A model generated the notes under the pieces. That model worked only from the letters and a program-made list of their open reading frames with translations, did no database searches and was not told the DNA's origin. From assembly GCF_003952165.1 (NCBI RefSeq), contig NZ_RXFT01000004.1, forward strand, positions 310,001-374,000: a stretch of 64,000 nt of DNA. The letters are read 5' to 3'. The position numbers and the translations under genes were made by a program. The stretch's first letter is position 1, and every line of letters begins with the position of its first letter. Below are positions 39,877 through 47,646 of the stretch, in pieces. The stretch is from Variovorax guangxiensis. Lineage in GTDB: Bacteria > Pseudomonadota > Gammaproteobacteria > Burkholderiales > Burkholderiaceae_C.

Positions 39877-40803
39877 ATGTCCGAATCCGCCGTTCTCGCA
39901 CCCCCCGCCGCCGGCCCCATCGGGCCGCCGCCTCCCGCGCCCGACGTGCCCATTCCCGTGCCGCCGCCGCACCAGCCGCCTTTTCCGCCGCCGGAGGGCG
40001 ATCCGCCTCCGGCCGAGCCGCCGGTGACCGACCCCGGCTTTCCGCCTCCGGTGACGGAGCCGCCGCCGATGCAGCGTGCCGAGGCGGCAGTGCCCTTCGG
40101 AAAGCTGCATGCGCGGCGCCTGCGCGAGATCTACCGCTCGGCCGGCTGGCCGTGCTGCGACACCATCGAGGTCGAACTGCTCGCGGGCGGCTACCTGGAG
40201 CGCGTGCGCACGGCGCATGGCCACGAGACGCTGCGCGTGACCGATGCCGGCATCGCGCGCATCGCCGCCACGCTCACCATCAACCGCGCTGCGCTGTCGC
40301 CGCACGAGGCGCTGGTGGAACGCGTGGCGCGAGAGATGACGCGCGGCGGCCGTATCGCCTGGCGCGGCCTGGGCCTGCGGGCGCGCCTGCCGCCGCTGGA
40401 AGAGGGCGGCAAGCCGCGCTGGTGCATGGCGCGGCCCGACGTGTTCTCGATCCGCAATACCAGCGTGGAGGCCTATGCGCACCCCATCGTTCACGAGGTG
40501 AAGGTGAGCCGCGCCGACCTGCTGGGCGACCTGCGCAAGCCCGACAAGCGCGCGGCCTACCTCGACCTGGGCGGCGAATGCTGGTACGTGCTGGGCAACG
40601 ATGCGAAGGGCCGCTGCATCGCCAAGCCGGATGAGATACCTGCCGAATGCGGCGTGATGGTGCTGGAGGGCGATCGCCTGGTGGTGGCGCGCGCGGCGGT
40701 GCATCGCGCCTTCGAGCGCATTCCGTTCGCGGTATGGCTGGCGCTGGCCAAGGCCCAGCCGATTCCGGGCTTCGAGGACGACGCGCAGGACATGCTGGCC
40801 TGA
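39877..40803 (+). CDS. PD-(D/E)XK nuclease-like protein behind dnaE2
   Basis: This 308-residue protein has three parts. Residues 1-65 are Pro-rich low complexity. Residues about 75-135 look like a winged helix (LHARRLREIYRSAGWPC through LRVTDAGIARIAATLT). Residues about 180-240 carry RPDVFSIRN (Asp188), then HEVKVSRADLLGDLRKPDKRAAYLDLGGECWYVLG with Glu207-Val-Lys209. The Asp...Glu-x-Lys spacing between predicted strands is the PD-(D/E)XK nuclease signature. I do not know a named family for it; MmcB-like repair proteins are the nearest idea. It follows dnaE2 by 77 bases on the same strand, so a DNA-damage role is plausible but unproven. Confidence 0.7.
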   Translation: MSESAVLAPPAAGPIGPPPPAPDVPIPVPPPHQPPFPPPEGDPPPAEPPVTDPGFPPPVTEPPPMQRAEAAVPFGKLHARRLREIYRSAGWPCCDTIEVELLAGGYLERVRTAHGHETLRVTDAGIARIAATLTINRAALSPHEALVERVAREMTRGGRIAWRGLGLRARLPPLEEGGKPRWCMARPDVFSIRNTSVEAYAHPIVHEVKVSRADLLGDLRKPDKRAAYLDLGGECWYVLGNDAKGRCIAKPDEIPAECGVMVLEGDRLVVARAAVHRAFERIPFAVWLALAKAQPIPGFEDDAQDMLA

Positions 40804-40813
40804 AGAAACCAGC

Positions 40814-41833
40814 TCAGGTGATGGCGTCGTAGCTCCGGTGCGCGATGGCGACCACGTCGTCGGGCAGGAACTGGTTCTGCATCTGGCGCAGGCCCTCTTC
40901 GCGGTCTTGCGTGCTGGCGGTGCCGTCGAACATCTGGTCGCAGAACTCGAGCAGGTCCTTCACGATGCGTTCGTGGCGGTAGTAGGCGAGGGCCACGGCG
41001 TCGATGTCTTCCTTCTTTGCGCCATAGCCTTCGTGGAACAGCGCTTCTTCGTGCGGCTGGTTCCATGCGTGCCCGACGCCGCCGCCGATGAACATCAGGT
41101 CGCGCTCCTTCGGCGCGAGGATGAGCGTGTCCCAGTCGACGATGGCCAGGCGGTCGTCGTCGCCGACGAGCACGTTGCCCGCGTGCAGGTCGGAGTGGCA
41201 CGGCACCAACTGCGGCGGGCGTTCGAGCAGGATGGATGCGAGCTGCTCGCTGCGGTAGACGATGTTGTCGATCTCTTCCGCGTGCTCTTCCCAGAAGGCG
41301 AGGAAACGCATGGCGATGTCGTCGCCTTTCACGTCGTTGATGAAGCGGCGCTGGTAGCGGCGCACGCCTTCGCGCCAGTGATGGTCGTAGCGTTCTCGGG
41401 GAAGGGCGGCCGACAGTGCTTCGGGTAGTTCGGTGCGATGGATGGCGCCCAGCGCAGCGCCGAGCGCAACCCACTGCCGGCTCGTCAACGCGCGTTCGAA
41501 GCCGTTTCTGCCTTCAAAGAAGGGATAGAGCGCCCAGTCGAAGCCGTGACCTTGCACGCTCAGCTGGCCGCCGGTTGTCGGCAGGGGCGCCATCACCGCT
41601 TCGATGCCTTTGTCGTGGTGCAGGAAAGCCGGCACGGCGACCACGCTCCGGTCAAAGCCATTGCGGCGCAGCTTGAGGAAGTACGTGGCGCCGTCACTCG
41701 CGTCGATGCGAAAGACGGCGGAGTCCACATCGGCGCCCAGCGGCAGGAACTCGGCGCGGATGTCGTGCAGTTTGTAGGCACCGGCAAGGCATTGCGCGAT
41801 GGCTTCGTGCGGCAGGTCGGGAGGCGTGAGCAT
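40814..41833 (-). CDS. APH-type phosphotransferase / Ser-Thr kinase-like protein
   Basis: This 339-residue protein has the aminoglycoside-phosphotransferase kinase fold: ATYFLKLRRN (ATP-binding Lys), catalytic loop PCHSDLHAGNVLVGDDD and metal loop LAIVDWDTLILAPKERDLMF. Such proteins phosphorylate small molecules or proteins; aminoglycoside resistance is not implied. It converges with the nuclease-like gene, with 10 bases between stops. It is the third gene in a minus-strand row beginning at a LexA box (gap of 32 bases to the RNA ligase gene), so it may be partly SOS-controlled. Confidence 0.87.
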   Translation of the reverse strand: MLTPPDLPHEAIAQCLAGAYKLHDIRAEFLPLGADVDSAVFRIDASDGATYFLKLRRNGFDRSVVAVPAFLHHDKGIEAVMAPLPTTGGQLSVQGHGFDWALYPFFEGRNGFERALTSRQWVALGAALGAIHRTELPEALSAALPRERYDHHWREGVRRYQRRFINDVKGDDIAMRFLAFWEEHAEEIDNIVYRSEQLASILLERPPQLVPCHSDLHAGNVLVGDDDRLAIVDWDTLILAPKERDLMFIGGGVGHAWNQPHEEALFHEGYGAKKEDIDAVALAYYRHERIVKDLLEFCDQMFDGTASTQDREEGLRQMQNQFLPDDVVAIAHRSYDAIT

Positions 41834-41865
41834 CCGGGGACTTTAGCGCCGGACGAAAGGCAGCC

Positions 41866-42387
41866 TCAGTGCAGCGGGTAGGAGGCGAGCGCTTCGTGGC
41901 GGAACGGGTGTGTGAAGTGGGAGCGGACCAGGCGGAATTCCGTTGCGGTCCAGCGAATGGGCTTCAGCGAAATGGGCCTTGCGGCTCGCTCGGAGTCTCG
42001 CGCGATGGTGACGTGTGGATTCCATCCGCGCCCACGGACCTGGAGGGAAAAGCCCGCTTGCAGCAGCACGCAGCTGATATCGCGCTGAAGACGGCGCAGG
42101 CCTTCGTGCTCCGAGGGCTGAACCACCGAGACGTCGTTGTTCCACGTGCAGGAACTGTCGAGCGTCAGTTGCAGTCGCCGCGCGCACACTGCGGCGAGCG
42201 CAGCGCGCAGCCGGCGTTCGGCATCGCCTTGCTGATCGTCGAGATACTGAAGCGTGAGGTGCAGGCGCTCTTCAGGTGGAAAGGAGCAGTCCTTGGGCCA
42301 CCACCAGTCCTTGCGATGCGCTTCGATTTCGGCCTGCACCTGAATGGTGGGGAAGAGTCCGACGAGAAGTTGATTCGGCTCGGTCAC
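41866..42387 (-). CDS. 2'-5' RNA ligase-family (2H phosphoesterase) protein
   Basis: This 173-residue protein has the two HxTx motifs of 2H phosphoesterases: H43-L-T-L in ERLHLTLQYLD and H125-V-T-I in GWNPHVTIARD. Bacterial ThpR-type enzymes open 2',3'-cyclic phosphates or join tRNA halves with 2'-5' bonds. The start at 42387 lies 21 bases after the stop of a small gene that sits behind a LexA box, so the two probably share a transcript. Length is slightly below the usual 180-190 residues. Confidence 0.88.
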   Translation of the reverse strand: MTEPNQLLVGLFPTIQVQAEIEAHRKDWWWPKDCSFPPEERLHLTLQYLDDQQGDAERRLRAALAAVCARRLQLTLDSSCTWNNDVSVVQPSEHEGLRRLQRDISCVLLQAGFSLQVRGRGWNPHVTIARDSERAARPISLKPIRWTATEFRLVRSHFTHPFRHEALASYPLH

Positions 42388-42408
42388 GGCGTGCTCCTTC
42401 AGCTGGTT

Positions 42409-42612
42409 TCAGGATTCCGGCGGCCACCAGCTTTCGGCCGTCGTGCGGATGACGCGCGCCGCCTGGGCGCGGATGTCGCTCGTGCTGTTGTGGCCCACCT
42501 TGAAGGGCCAGGTCGAGATGCGGCCTGTACGGGTGCGGGGTGGCTGCAAGCGTTGCAGCCTGGAGAAGAAAAGAACCTGCGCCGTGGGCGCAGGTGGACT
42601 GGCGGTGGTCAT
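42409..42612 (-). CDS. Unrecognised 67-residue protein behind a LexA box
   Basis: A 67-codon frame with high-GC third positions starts at ATG 42612, with GAGG eight bases upstream. The product is basic and begins TTASPPAPTAQVLFFSRLQRL. The middle reads PPRTRTGRISTWPFKVGHN and the C-terminal segment is IRAQAARVIRTTAESWWPPES, probably a helix. There is no signal peptide or membrane segment. A perfect SOS box lies 50 bases upstream. I do not recognise the family. Position suggests a small SOS-induced protein, comparable in kind to SulA or DinI but not similar in visible motifs. Confidence 0.65.
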   Translation of the reverse strand: MTTASPPAPTAQVLFFSRLQRLQPPRTRTGRISTWPFKVGHNSTSDIRAQAARVIRTTAESWWPPES

Positions 42613-42661
42613 GGGCGTCGCCTCGATGTTGTTCTTGGAGACGACGAATTCTAGAGAAATA

Positions 42662-42677
42662 CTGTATGTATGTACAG
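42662..42677 (-). promoter_or_regulatory. Second LexA (SOS) box, controlling the small-protein operon
   Basis: CTGTATGTATGTACAG is a perfect CTGT-N8-ACAG box, symmetric over 22 bases when the flanking ATA/TAT is included. The only gene starting nearby is the 67-residue frame on the minus strand (ATG 42612). The plus-strand side meets the stop of a minus-strand esterase gene, so the box serves the minus direction. Confidence 0.88.
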
Positions 42678-42715
42678 TATTCGGAGGGTCCGCAAACCCT
42701 TGAGAAAAAGGTTCC

Positions 42716-43996
42716 TCAGGGCTGCGCGGATGTGCCCAGAAGGGCCTCCAGATCGACAGCCGCAGCCATCGCCCTGTAACCGGCATCGCCCGGATGCAGG
42801 TGGTCGCCGGAGTCCATCGAGGCCTTGAGCCGGGAGGGGTTCGCCGGGTCGCGCAGCAGGGCGTCGAAGTCGACCACGGCGTCGAAGGCGCCGCCTTCGC
42901 GGATCCAGCGGTTCACGGCCTGGCGAACCTTGTCCTTGGCGGGCGAATGGTGGCCTTCGAGCGGCGTGCCCTGCAGCGCCCGCTCGTTCGGCGGGATGGT
43001 GCCGGCCATGATGCGCACGTTGTGGGCGCGGGCCATCTCGGCGAGCTGCCGCAGGCCCTGGACGACGGCTTCGGCGCGCATGGCCGGCTCGTCGGGCGCG
43101 AAGGGGCCGCCGGGCCAGCCGATGTCGTTGGTGCCCAGCAGCACGATCATGGCGCGCACGCCCGGCTGGGCGAACACGTCGCGGCCCGCACGCTCCAGGC
43201 CGGCTCGGCCCATGCCGTCCTTCAGCAGGCGGCCGCCGGAGATGCCGGCGTTCAGCACCGCGACATTGCGCCCCGCCAGCCGCTCGGCCAGCGCGTCGGG
43301 CCAGCGGGTGTTGGCGCCGGGCGTGGAGCCGTTGCCGTCGGTGATCGAGTCGCCGAGCGCGACGACGGTGGCCGGCGCCCGGGGTGTCTCGACGATCAGG
43401 CCGCTGAAGTAGACGCGGGTGCTCCATTGCGTGGCCGCCGAGGGCAGGCGGGCCGCACCGCTCAGGTCGCCGTCGGCGACGTAGGCGGTCTGTCGCGCGT
43501 CGAAGTGGAAGCCAGCCGGCTGACTGGGCCGCGGCAGGTAGAGCGACACGGCAAGCTCGGCGAGCGCGGGCAGGGCGATGTCCACCGGGTCGCTGACGAG
43601 GCGCGCACCGGGCGGCACGGTCACGTCGGCCTGCCTGCCGAAACGTAGCGGCCGGTCCGTGCCCTCGACGATGGCCGAACCCTCGCCATGGCGGGCCACG
43701 CGTGCGGCGCCGATGTACAGCGGCGTCGTGCCGCCTTCGTTGCTGATCACCACGCGCAGGCGCGATCCGCCGATGCTCAGGCGCGCGACCTGCCGCACGG
43801 TCTGGCGGTTGAACTGGAAGGGCAGGCCGGAGGGCAGCACGAAATCGCCGTTCCAGACGGGCTGCGTGCTGGCCATCCAGCTGGGGCTCCAGTAGGTGAC
43901 TGGGGCGGGTTCGGCTGTCGAAGTTGCGGCCGAGCCGACAAGGGCGAGCGCGAGAGCGCCGTGGCGCAGGGCCGAGGCGAGAGCGGAGGTGGTCAT
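42716..43996 (-). CDS. SGNH/GDSL-family hydrolase, secreted
   Basis: This 426-residue protein has a signal peptide (RHGALALALVGSAATSTAEP). An N-terminal beta-rich domain to about residue 190 precedes the SGNH domain: block I VVALGDSITDGNG, block II GISGGRLLKDG, block III IVLLGTNDIGWPGG and block V DHLHPGDAGYRAM. It should be an esterase or lipase acting outside the cytoplasm, possibly on acylated polysaccharide. The ATG at 43996 is preferred; an ATG about 45 bases upstream would extend it. It is divergent from a LysR gene. Confidence 0.9.
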   Translation of the reverse strand: MTTSALASALRHGALALALVGSAATSTAEPAPVTYWSPSWMASTQPVWNGDFVLPSGLPFQFNRQTVRQVARLSIGGSRLRVVISNEGGTTPLYIGAARVARHGEGSAIVEGTDRPLRFGRQADVTVPPGARLVSDPVDIALPALAELAVSLYLPRPSQPAGFHFDARQTAYVADGDLSGAARLPSAATQWSTRVYFSGLIVETPRAPATVVALGDSITDGNGSTPGANTRWPDALAERLAGRNVAVLNAGISGGRLLKDGMGRAGLERAGRDVFAQPGVRAMIVLLGTNDIGWPGGPFAPDEPAMRAEAVVQGLRQLAEMARAHNVRIMAGTIPPNERALQGTPLEGHHSPAKDKVRQAVNRWIREGGAFDAVVDFDALLRDPANPSRLKASMDSGDHLHPGDAGYRAMAAAVDLEALLGTSAQP

Positions 43997-44068
43997 GGAG
44001 TTTTTCCGGATGAAAGGTGAAGCGAGGCCACGACTTTCATTCATGCTCGTCCGGATGGGTAGAAGGCA

Positions 44069-44088
44069 GAATGGCATCCAGACCATTC
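44069..44088. promoter_or_regulatory. GAATGG-N8-CCATTC inverted repeat, candidate LysR site
   Basis: A perfect 6-bp inverted repeat with an 8-base spacer lies in the 108-base divergent gap between the esterase gene and the LysR gene, 16 bases before the LysR ATG. Size and position fit a LysR-type autoregulatory site. No binding is demonstrated. Confidence 0.45.
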
Positions 44089-44104
44089 CATACTCGAATA
44101 CATC

Positions 44105-45013
44105 ATGGATACCCTGCGCGCCCTCGAAGCCTTCGTGAACAGCGTGGAACTGGGCAGCCTCTCGGGCGCGGCCCGCGCGCTCGGCACCACGCAGCCGACC
44201 GTCAGCAAGCTGGTCGCCGGACTGGAACGCTCGCTGGGCGTGCGCCTGCTGCGTCGCACCGCGGCGGGACTGAGCCTCACCGAAGAAGGCCAGCGCTTCC
44301 ACGAGCGCTCCCGGCGCGTGCTGGAGGACTACGGCGACGCGGTGGCCGACGCGCGCCAAGGCATCCGGCAGCCGCGCGGCCTGCTGCGCGTGAGCGCGCC
44401 GGTGACGCTGGGGCAGCGGCACCTCAACGCGATGGCGCTGGAGTTCCTGGGCCTGTACCCCGACATCGAACTGGAGCTGGTGCTCGACGACCGCTTCGTC
44501 GATCCGCTGGAAGGCCGCATCGACGTCTCGCTGCGCGTCGGCGGCACCTTGCCGCCCGATCTGGTCGCGCGCTGGCTGGGCTCGTGGCCGCGCGTGCTGG
44601 TGGCCTCGCCGGAATACATCTCGTCACGCGGCAAGCCACGCACGCCGCAGGACCTGCTGTCGCACGACTACCTGCGCTACGCGGCGGGCGACGACGGCGT
44701 GCTGCTCGACGGCCCCGAAGGCCCGGTCTCGGTGCCGGTGCGCAGCCGCTACCGGGTGAACAACGCGGTGGCCATGCTCGATGCCGTGCAGGGCGGCGCA
44801 GGCATCTCGCTGCAGCCGACATGGATGGTGGCGGAGCTGCTCGCGCAGGGCCGGCTGGTGCGCGTGCTCGGCCGCCACACTGGTCCCGCGCAGGAGATGC
44901 ACCTGCTCTATGCACCGCGCCGCCACCAGCCGCAGCGGGTGCGCGTGCTGGTGGACTTCCTCGCCGAGCGGATGGCGAAGCTGCCGGGGGCGTCGGCGCG
45001 TCAGGCAGCCTGA
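44105..45013 (+). CDS. LysR-family transcriptional regulator
   Basis: This 302-residue regulator has helix-turn-helix TLRALEAFVNSVELGSLSGAARALGTTQPTVSKLVAGLERSLGVRLL. The effector domain is of the CrgA-like short type (GLLRVSAPVTLGQRHLNAMALEFLGLYPDIELEL) and ends VLVDFLAERMAKL. It is divergent from the GDSL esterase gene, which is its most likely target. It converges with the GntR gene, with a 136-base gap holding a stem-loop. Confidence 0.92.
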   Translation: MDTLRALEAFVNSVELGSLSGAARALGTTQPTVSKLVAGLERSLGVRLLRRTAAGLSLTEEGQRFHERSRRVLEDYGDAVADARQGIRQPRGLLRVSAPVTLGQRHLNAMALEFLGLYPDIELELVLDDRFVDPLEGRIDVSLRVGGTLPPDLVARWLGSWPRVLVASPEYISSRGKPRTPQDLLSHDYLRYAAGDDGVLLDGPEGPVSVPVRSRYRVNNAVAMLDAVQGGAGISLQPTWMVAELLAQGRLVRVLGRHTGPAQEMHLLYAPRRHQPQRVRVLVDFLAERMAKLPGASARQAA

Positions 45014-45101
45014 CAAGGCCGAGGCCGGCAGCGCACCCACCGGCGAAGGGAGGCGGGCGCAACGCCCGGTGTCTCCGGGTCGGTGCGCACCGCGAGGCAG
45101 G

Positions 45102-45139
45102 CTGATGACCAACGCCGAGCTTGGCTCAGGCGTCATCAG
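45102..45139. terminator. Possible bidirectional terminator between lysR and gntR
   Basis: CTGATGAC (45102-45109) and GTCATCAG (45132-45139) are perfect inverted arms. Inside them GAGC-TTG-GCTC can form a second stem. It lies between two convergent genes. No T-run follows either side, so if it terminates transcription it may need Rho. Confidence 0.42.
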
Positions 45140-45149
45140 GGTCGGGCGA

Positions 45150-45821
45150 TCAGGCCGCGTCCCGGTTCCGTGCGCGGGCGAATTCGTCGCGGTGCTTCAT
45201 GAAGCGGTGGTAGGACATCCGCAGATGCAACTGCATCACCTGCCGCGCCAGCTCGCCGTCGCGTGCTTCGACCGCGAGCGTGAGATCGCGATGGTGATGC
45301 AGGCTCTGTTCCAGTTCGGCCGTCGTGTAGATGTAGAAGGAGCGCACGATGATGGGCATGTCGATCATCGTCTCCAGCATCGCCCTCAGCCGCGACGACC
45401 CCGAGGCCTCCAGCAAGGACCGGTGAAATGTGCGGTTGGCGTCCTGAATGGTCGCAACGCTTCCCGCGCCGCCGGCGGCGATGGCCGCGGCCATCCGGTC
45501 GTTGCTGGCCGTGAGTTGGGAAACCAGTTGCTCGCCGCCGCGCTGCGCCGCCAGCGATGAGGCGTACGGTTCGAGAAGCATCCGCAGCTGAAACGTCTCC
45601 TCGATGTCCCACTCCGACCACTCGGCCACGTGGATGCCTTGGCCCACGCTGTCGGTGGCGAGCCCGTCTGCCACCAGGCGCCTGAGCGCCGTGCGGACTG
45701 GTGTGCGGCTCAGGCCCAGCTCGCGCGCGAGCGGCTCCTCCTTGAGCTGGGTGCCTGGGCTGTAGTGCCCCCCCACCAGGCGCTGCCTCAGGACTTCATA
45801 TGCCTTGTCTCTGCCTTGCAT
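45150..45821 (-). CDS. GntR-family regulator, FCD subfamily
   Basis: This 223-residue regulator has an N-terminal winged helix (AYEVLRQRLVGGHYSPGTQLKEEPLARELGLSRTPVRTALRRLVADGL). An all-helical FCD effector domain follows (FQLRMLLEPYASSLAAQR; DANRTFHRSLLEASGSSRLRAMLETMIDMPI). FCD proteins usually respond to carboxylic acids. The ATG at 45821 is chosen because the upstream in-frame extension lacks domain similarity. It is divergent from a five-gene catabolic operon that it probably represses. Confidence 0.92.
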   Translation of the reverse strand: MQGRDKAYEVLRQRLVGGHYSPGTQLKEEPLARELGLSRTPVRTALRRLVADGLATDSVGQGIHVAEWSEWDIEETFQLRMLLEPYASSLAAQRGGEQLVSQLTASNDRMAAAIAAGGAGSVATIQDANRTFHRSLLEASGSSRLRAMLETMIDMPIIVRSFYIYTTAELEQSLHHHRDLTLAVEARDGELARQVMQLHLRMSYHRFMKHRDEFARARNRDAA

Positions 45822-45896
45822 GTCGTGATCTTCGTTGGCCCTCGTGGATTCTAGGCATGGGCCAAGTTCGCACGACCTGATGTGATGGCTTGAGTG

Positions 45897-46002
45897 TTTG
45901 TACTTTGTTTGTTCTTTTTGGATGCTGATTGTTTTCAATATTAGGTGAAAACCCTTGAAGTGTTGATCCGATTGCTCTTTGTTTGTATTATTTTTGTACT
46001 TT
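45897..46002. promoter_or_regulatory. Divergent control region: sigma-70 promoter and TTTGTACTTT repeats
   Basis: A strong promoter reads TTGATC (45963-45968), 17 bases, then TATTAT (45986-45991), 27 bases before the dehydrogenase ATG. The decamer TTTGTACTTT occurs at 45897-45906 and 45993-46002; the second copy sits at the expected transcription start. A GntR/FCD repressor could bind there. The gap (45822-46017, 196 bases) is far more AT-rich than its surroundings. Confidence 0.6.
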
Positions 46003-46017
46003 CAAGGAGCGAATTCG

Positions 46018-46899
46018 ATGCGTATCGCAATCATTGGTCTGGGTGAGCTGGGTCGTTGCTTCGCTGCCCCGCTGCACGCCGCTGGCTTCGAGGTCAGCGT
46101 CTGCGAGGTTCGGCCTGCTGCCGCGGCCGAGGAGCTTGCCGCGTCCATCGGCGCGCCCATCCATCCAGGCCCCGGAGCCTGGCTGGCCGATGCGCAGTGG
46201 GTGCTTTCGTGCGTCACCGGCACGACGGCGCTGCCGGTGCTGGAGGCGGTCCTGCCCCATCTCGCGAACGGCGCATCGGTCGCCGACTTCACGACCGCCA
46301 GTCCGGCAGTCAAGCGCGAGGCTGCGGCCAGGGCGGCGGCCGCGGGCATCAGATACGTCGACACGGCCGTGATGGGTGCCATCTCGTTGAATCTGGTGCG
46401 CACGCCGCTGCTGGTGTCCGGCGAAGGTGCCGGCGACTTCAAGGCCTTCATGGAGCAGGCTGGTGGGCGTGTACAGGTGATCGAGGGCGCCAAGGCGGGC
46501 GATGCCATCTCGCTGAAGATCCTGCGCAGCATCTTCACCAAAGGCATGGAAGCGCTGTGCGTGGAACTGCTGATGAGCGCCGAGAAGCAGGGCGTACGCA
46601 GCGAGTTGTACGCCCAGCTTGCCGACATCGACCAGACGCCGCTGCGGTCTTTCATGGACATGCTGGTACGAACGCACGTGGTGCACGCCAGGCGGCGAGC
46701 GCATGAGGTCCGTGACGCCCAGGGCGAACTGACGGCCCAGGGCCTGTCGTCCGTGGTTCTGCCCGGCGTGGAGCAGCGATTCGTGGCAACCGCATCGGCG
46801 CTCGAGCACACGCCGCTGCCTTGCGACGACCCGAGCGTCGAACAGGCGCTCGATTGGTTGCTCACAACCGCCACCGCCACCGCCACCGCCGGCTCCTAG
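46018..46899 (+). CDS. NAD(P)-dependent dehydrogenase, 6-phosphogluconate/hydroxyisobutyrate-like
   Basis: This 293-residue enzyme has the Rossmann start RIAIIGLGELGRCFAAPLHAAGFEVSVCEV, then SVADFTTASPAVKREAAARAAAAGIRYVDTAVMG. The active-site Lys region is GDAISLKILRSIFTKGMEALCVELLMSA. The C-terminal domain resembles the DUF1932 type rather than true hydroxyisobutyrate dehydrogenase. It oxidises a hydroxy acid or reduces a keto acid; the substrate is unknown. AAGGAG lies eight bases before the ATG. The end has a Thr-Ala repeat tail (TTATATATAGS) coded by a GCCACC-type repeat. It is the first gene of the GntR-controlled operon. Confidence 0.86.
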   Translation: MRIAIIGLGELGRCFAAPLHAAGFEVSVCEVRPAAAAEELAASIGAPIHPGPGAWLADAQWVLSCVTGTTALPVLEAVLPHLANGASVADFTTASPAVKREAAARAAAAGIRYVDTAVMGAISLNLVRTPLLVSGEGAGDFKAFMEQAGGRVQVIEGAKAGDAISLKILRSIFTKGMEALCVELLMSAEKQGVRSELYAQLADIDQTPLRSFMDMLVRTHVVHARRRAHEVRDAQGELTAQGLSSVVLPGVEQRFVATASALEHTPLPCDDPSVEQALDWLLTTATATATAGS

Positions 46900-46979
46900 G
46901 CTGACCTTCAACCCCTGCTTGTTCCGGGTGCCGAACGCCCCCGGTGCTCGTCCTCGCTCATTTTCTTTTGGAGAACACA

Positions 46980-47618
46980 TTGGCAACCAAAGACCAGATC
47001 AAACAGCTTCGCGACCTCGGAGCCGCAACCGTCTACGAGGCCCAGGGCGCCAAAGGTGCGCTCGACCAGGGCATCAAGCCGATCGACCCGACGCTGCGGC
47101 TGGCGGGCCCCGCGCTCACCGTCGATTGCCGTCCTGCCGACAACCTCATGCTGCACTACGCCGTGCAGAAGGCCGCGCCCGGCGACGTGCTCGTGGTCGA
47201 TGCCAAGGGTTTCATGGAGGCCGGCCCGTGGGGTGACGTGCTGACCATCCAGGCCATGAAGGTGGGCATCGCGGGCCTTGTCATCAACGGCTGCGTGCGC
47301 GACGCGAACCTCATCATCGACCTCGGGTTCCCCGTGTTCTGCCGCGGCCTGTCGATCAAGGGGACAGGCAAGAACCAGCCCGGCAGGCTCAATGTGCCGA
47401 TCACCTTCGGCGATGTCCTCATCCATCCTGGCGACATCATCGTGGGCGACCGCGACGGTGTTGTCGTCGTCCCCAGGGACGAGGTGGCCTCGGCCATCTC
47501 CAGCAGCCTGGCCAGGGAAGAGAAGGAAGCCGGCCAGCGCAAGGCGATCGAGCAGGGCGCGATGACGGCCGAGCTCCTCAACCTGACCGACACCCTCAAG
47601 CGATTCGGCCTCGTCTGA
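46980..47618 (+). CDS. RraA-like aldolase/decarboxylase
   Basis: This 212-residue protein has the RraA/HMG-aldolase fold: LGAATVYEAQGAKGAL, then GDVLVVDAKGFMEAGPWGDVLTIQAMKVGIAGLVINGCVRDANLI (Arg-Asp metal site) and FGDVLIHPGDIIVGDRDGVVVVP. Members cleave 4-carboxy-4-hydroxy-2-oxoadipate or similar acids to pyruvate and oxaloacetate. The start is TTG 46980 with GGAGA seven bases before it. Together with the LigI-like hydrolase in the operon it suggests breakdown of an aromatic-derived tricarboxylic acid (inference). Confidence 0.88.
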   Translation: MATKDQIKQLRDLGAATVYEAQGAKGALDQGIKPIDPTLRLAGPALTVDCRPADNLMLHYAVQKAAPGDVLVVDAKGFMEAGPWGDVLTIQAMKVGIAGLVINGCVRDANLIIDLGFPVFCRGLSIKGTGKNQPGRLNVPITFGDVLIHPGDIIVGDRDGVVVVPRDEVASAISSSLAREEKEAGQRKAIEQGAMTAELLNLTDTLKRFGLV

Positions 47619-47646
47619 GCGCCCCCATACAAAAAGGAGACATCAC

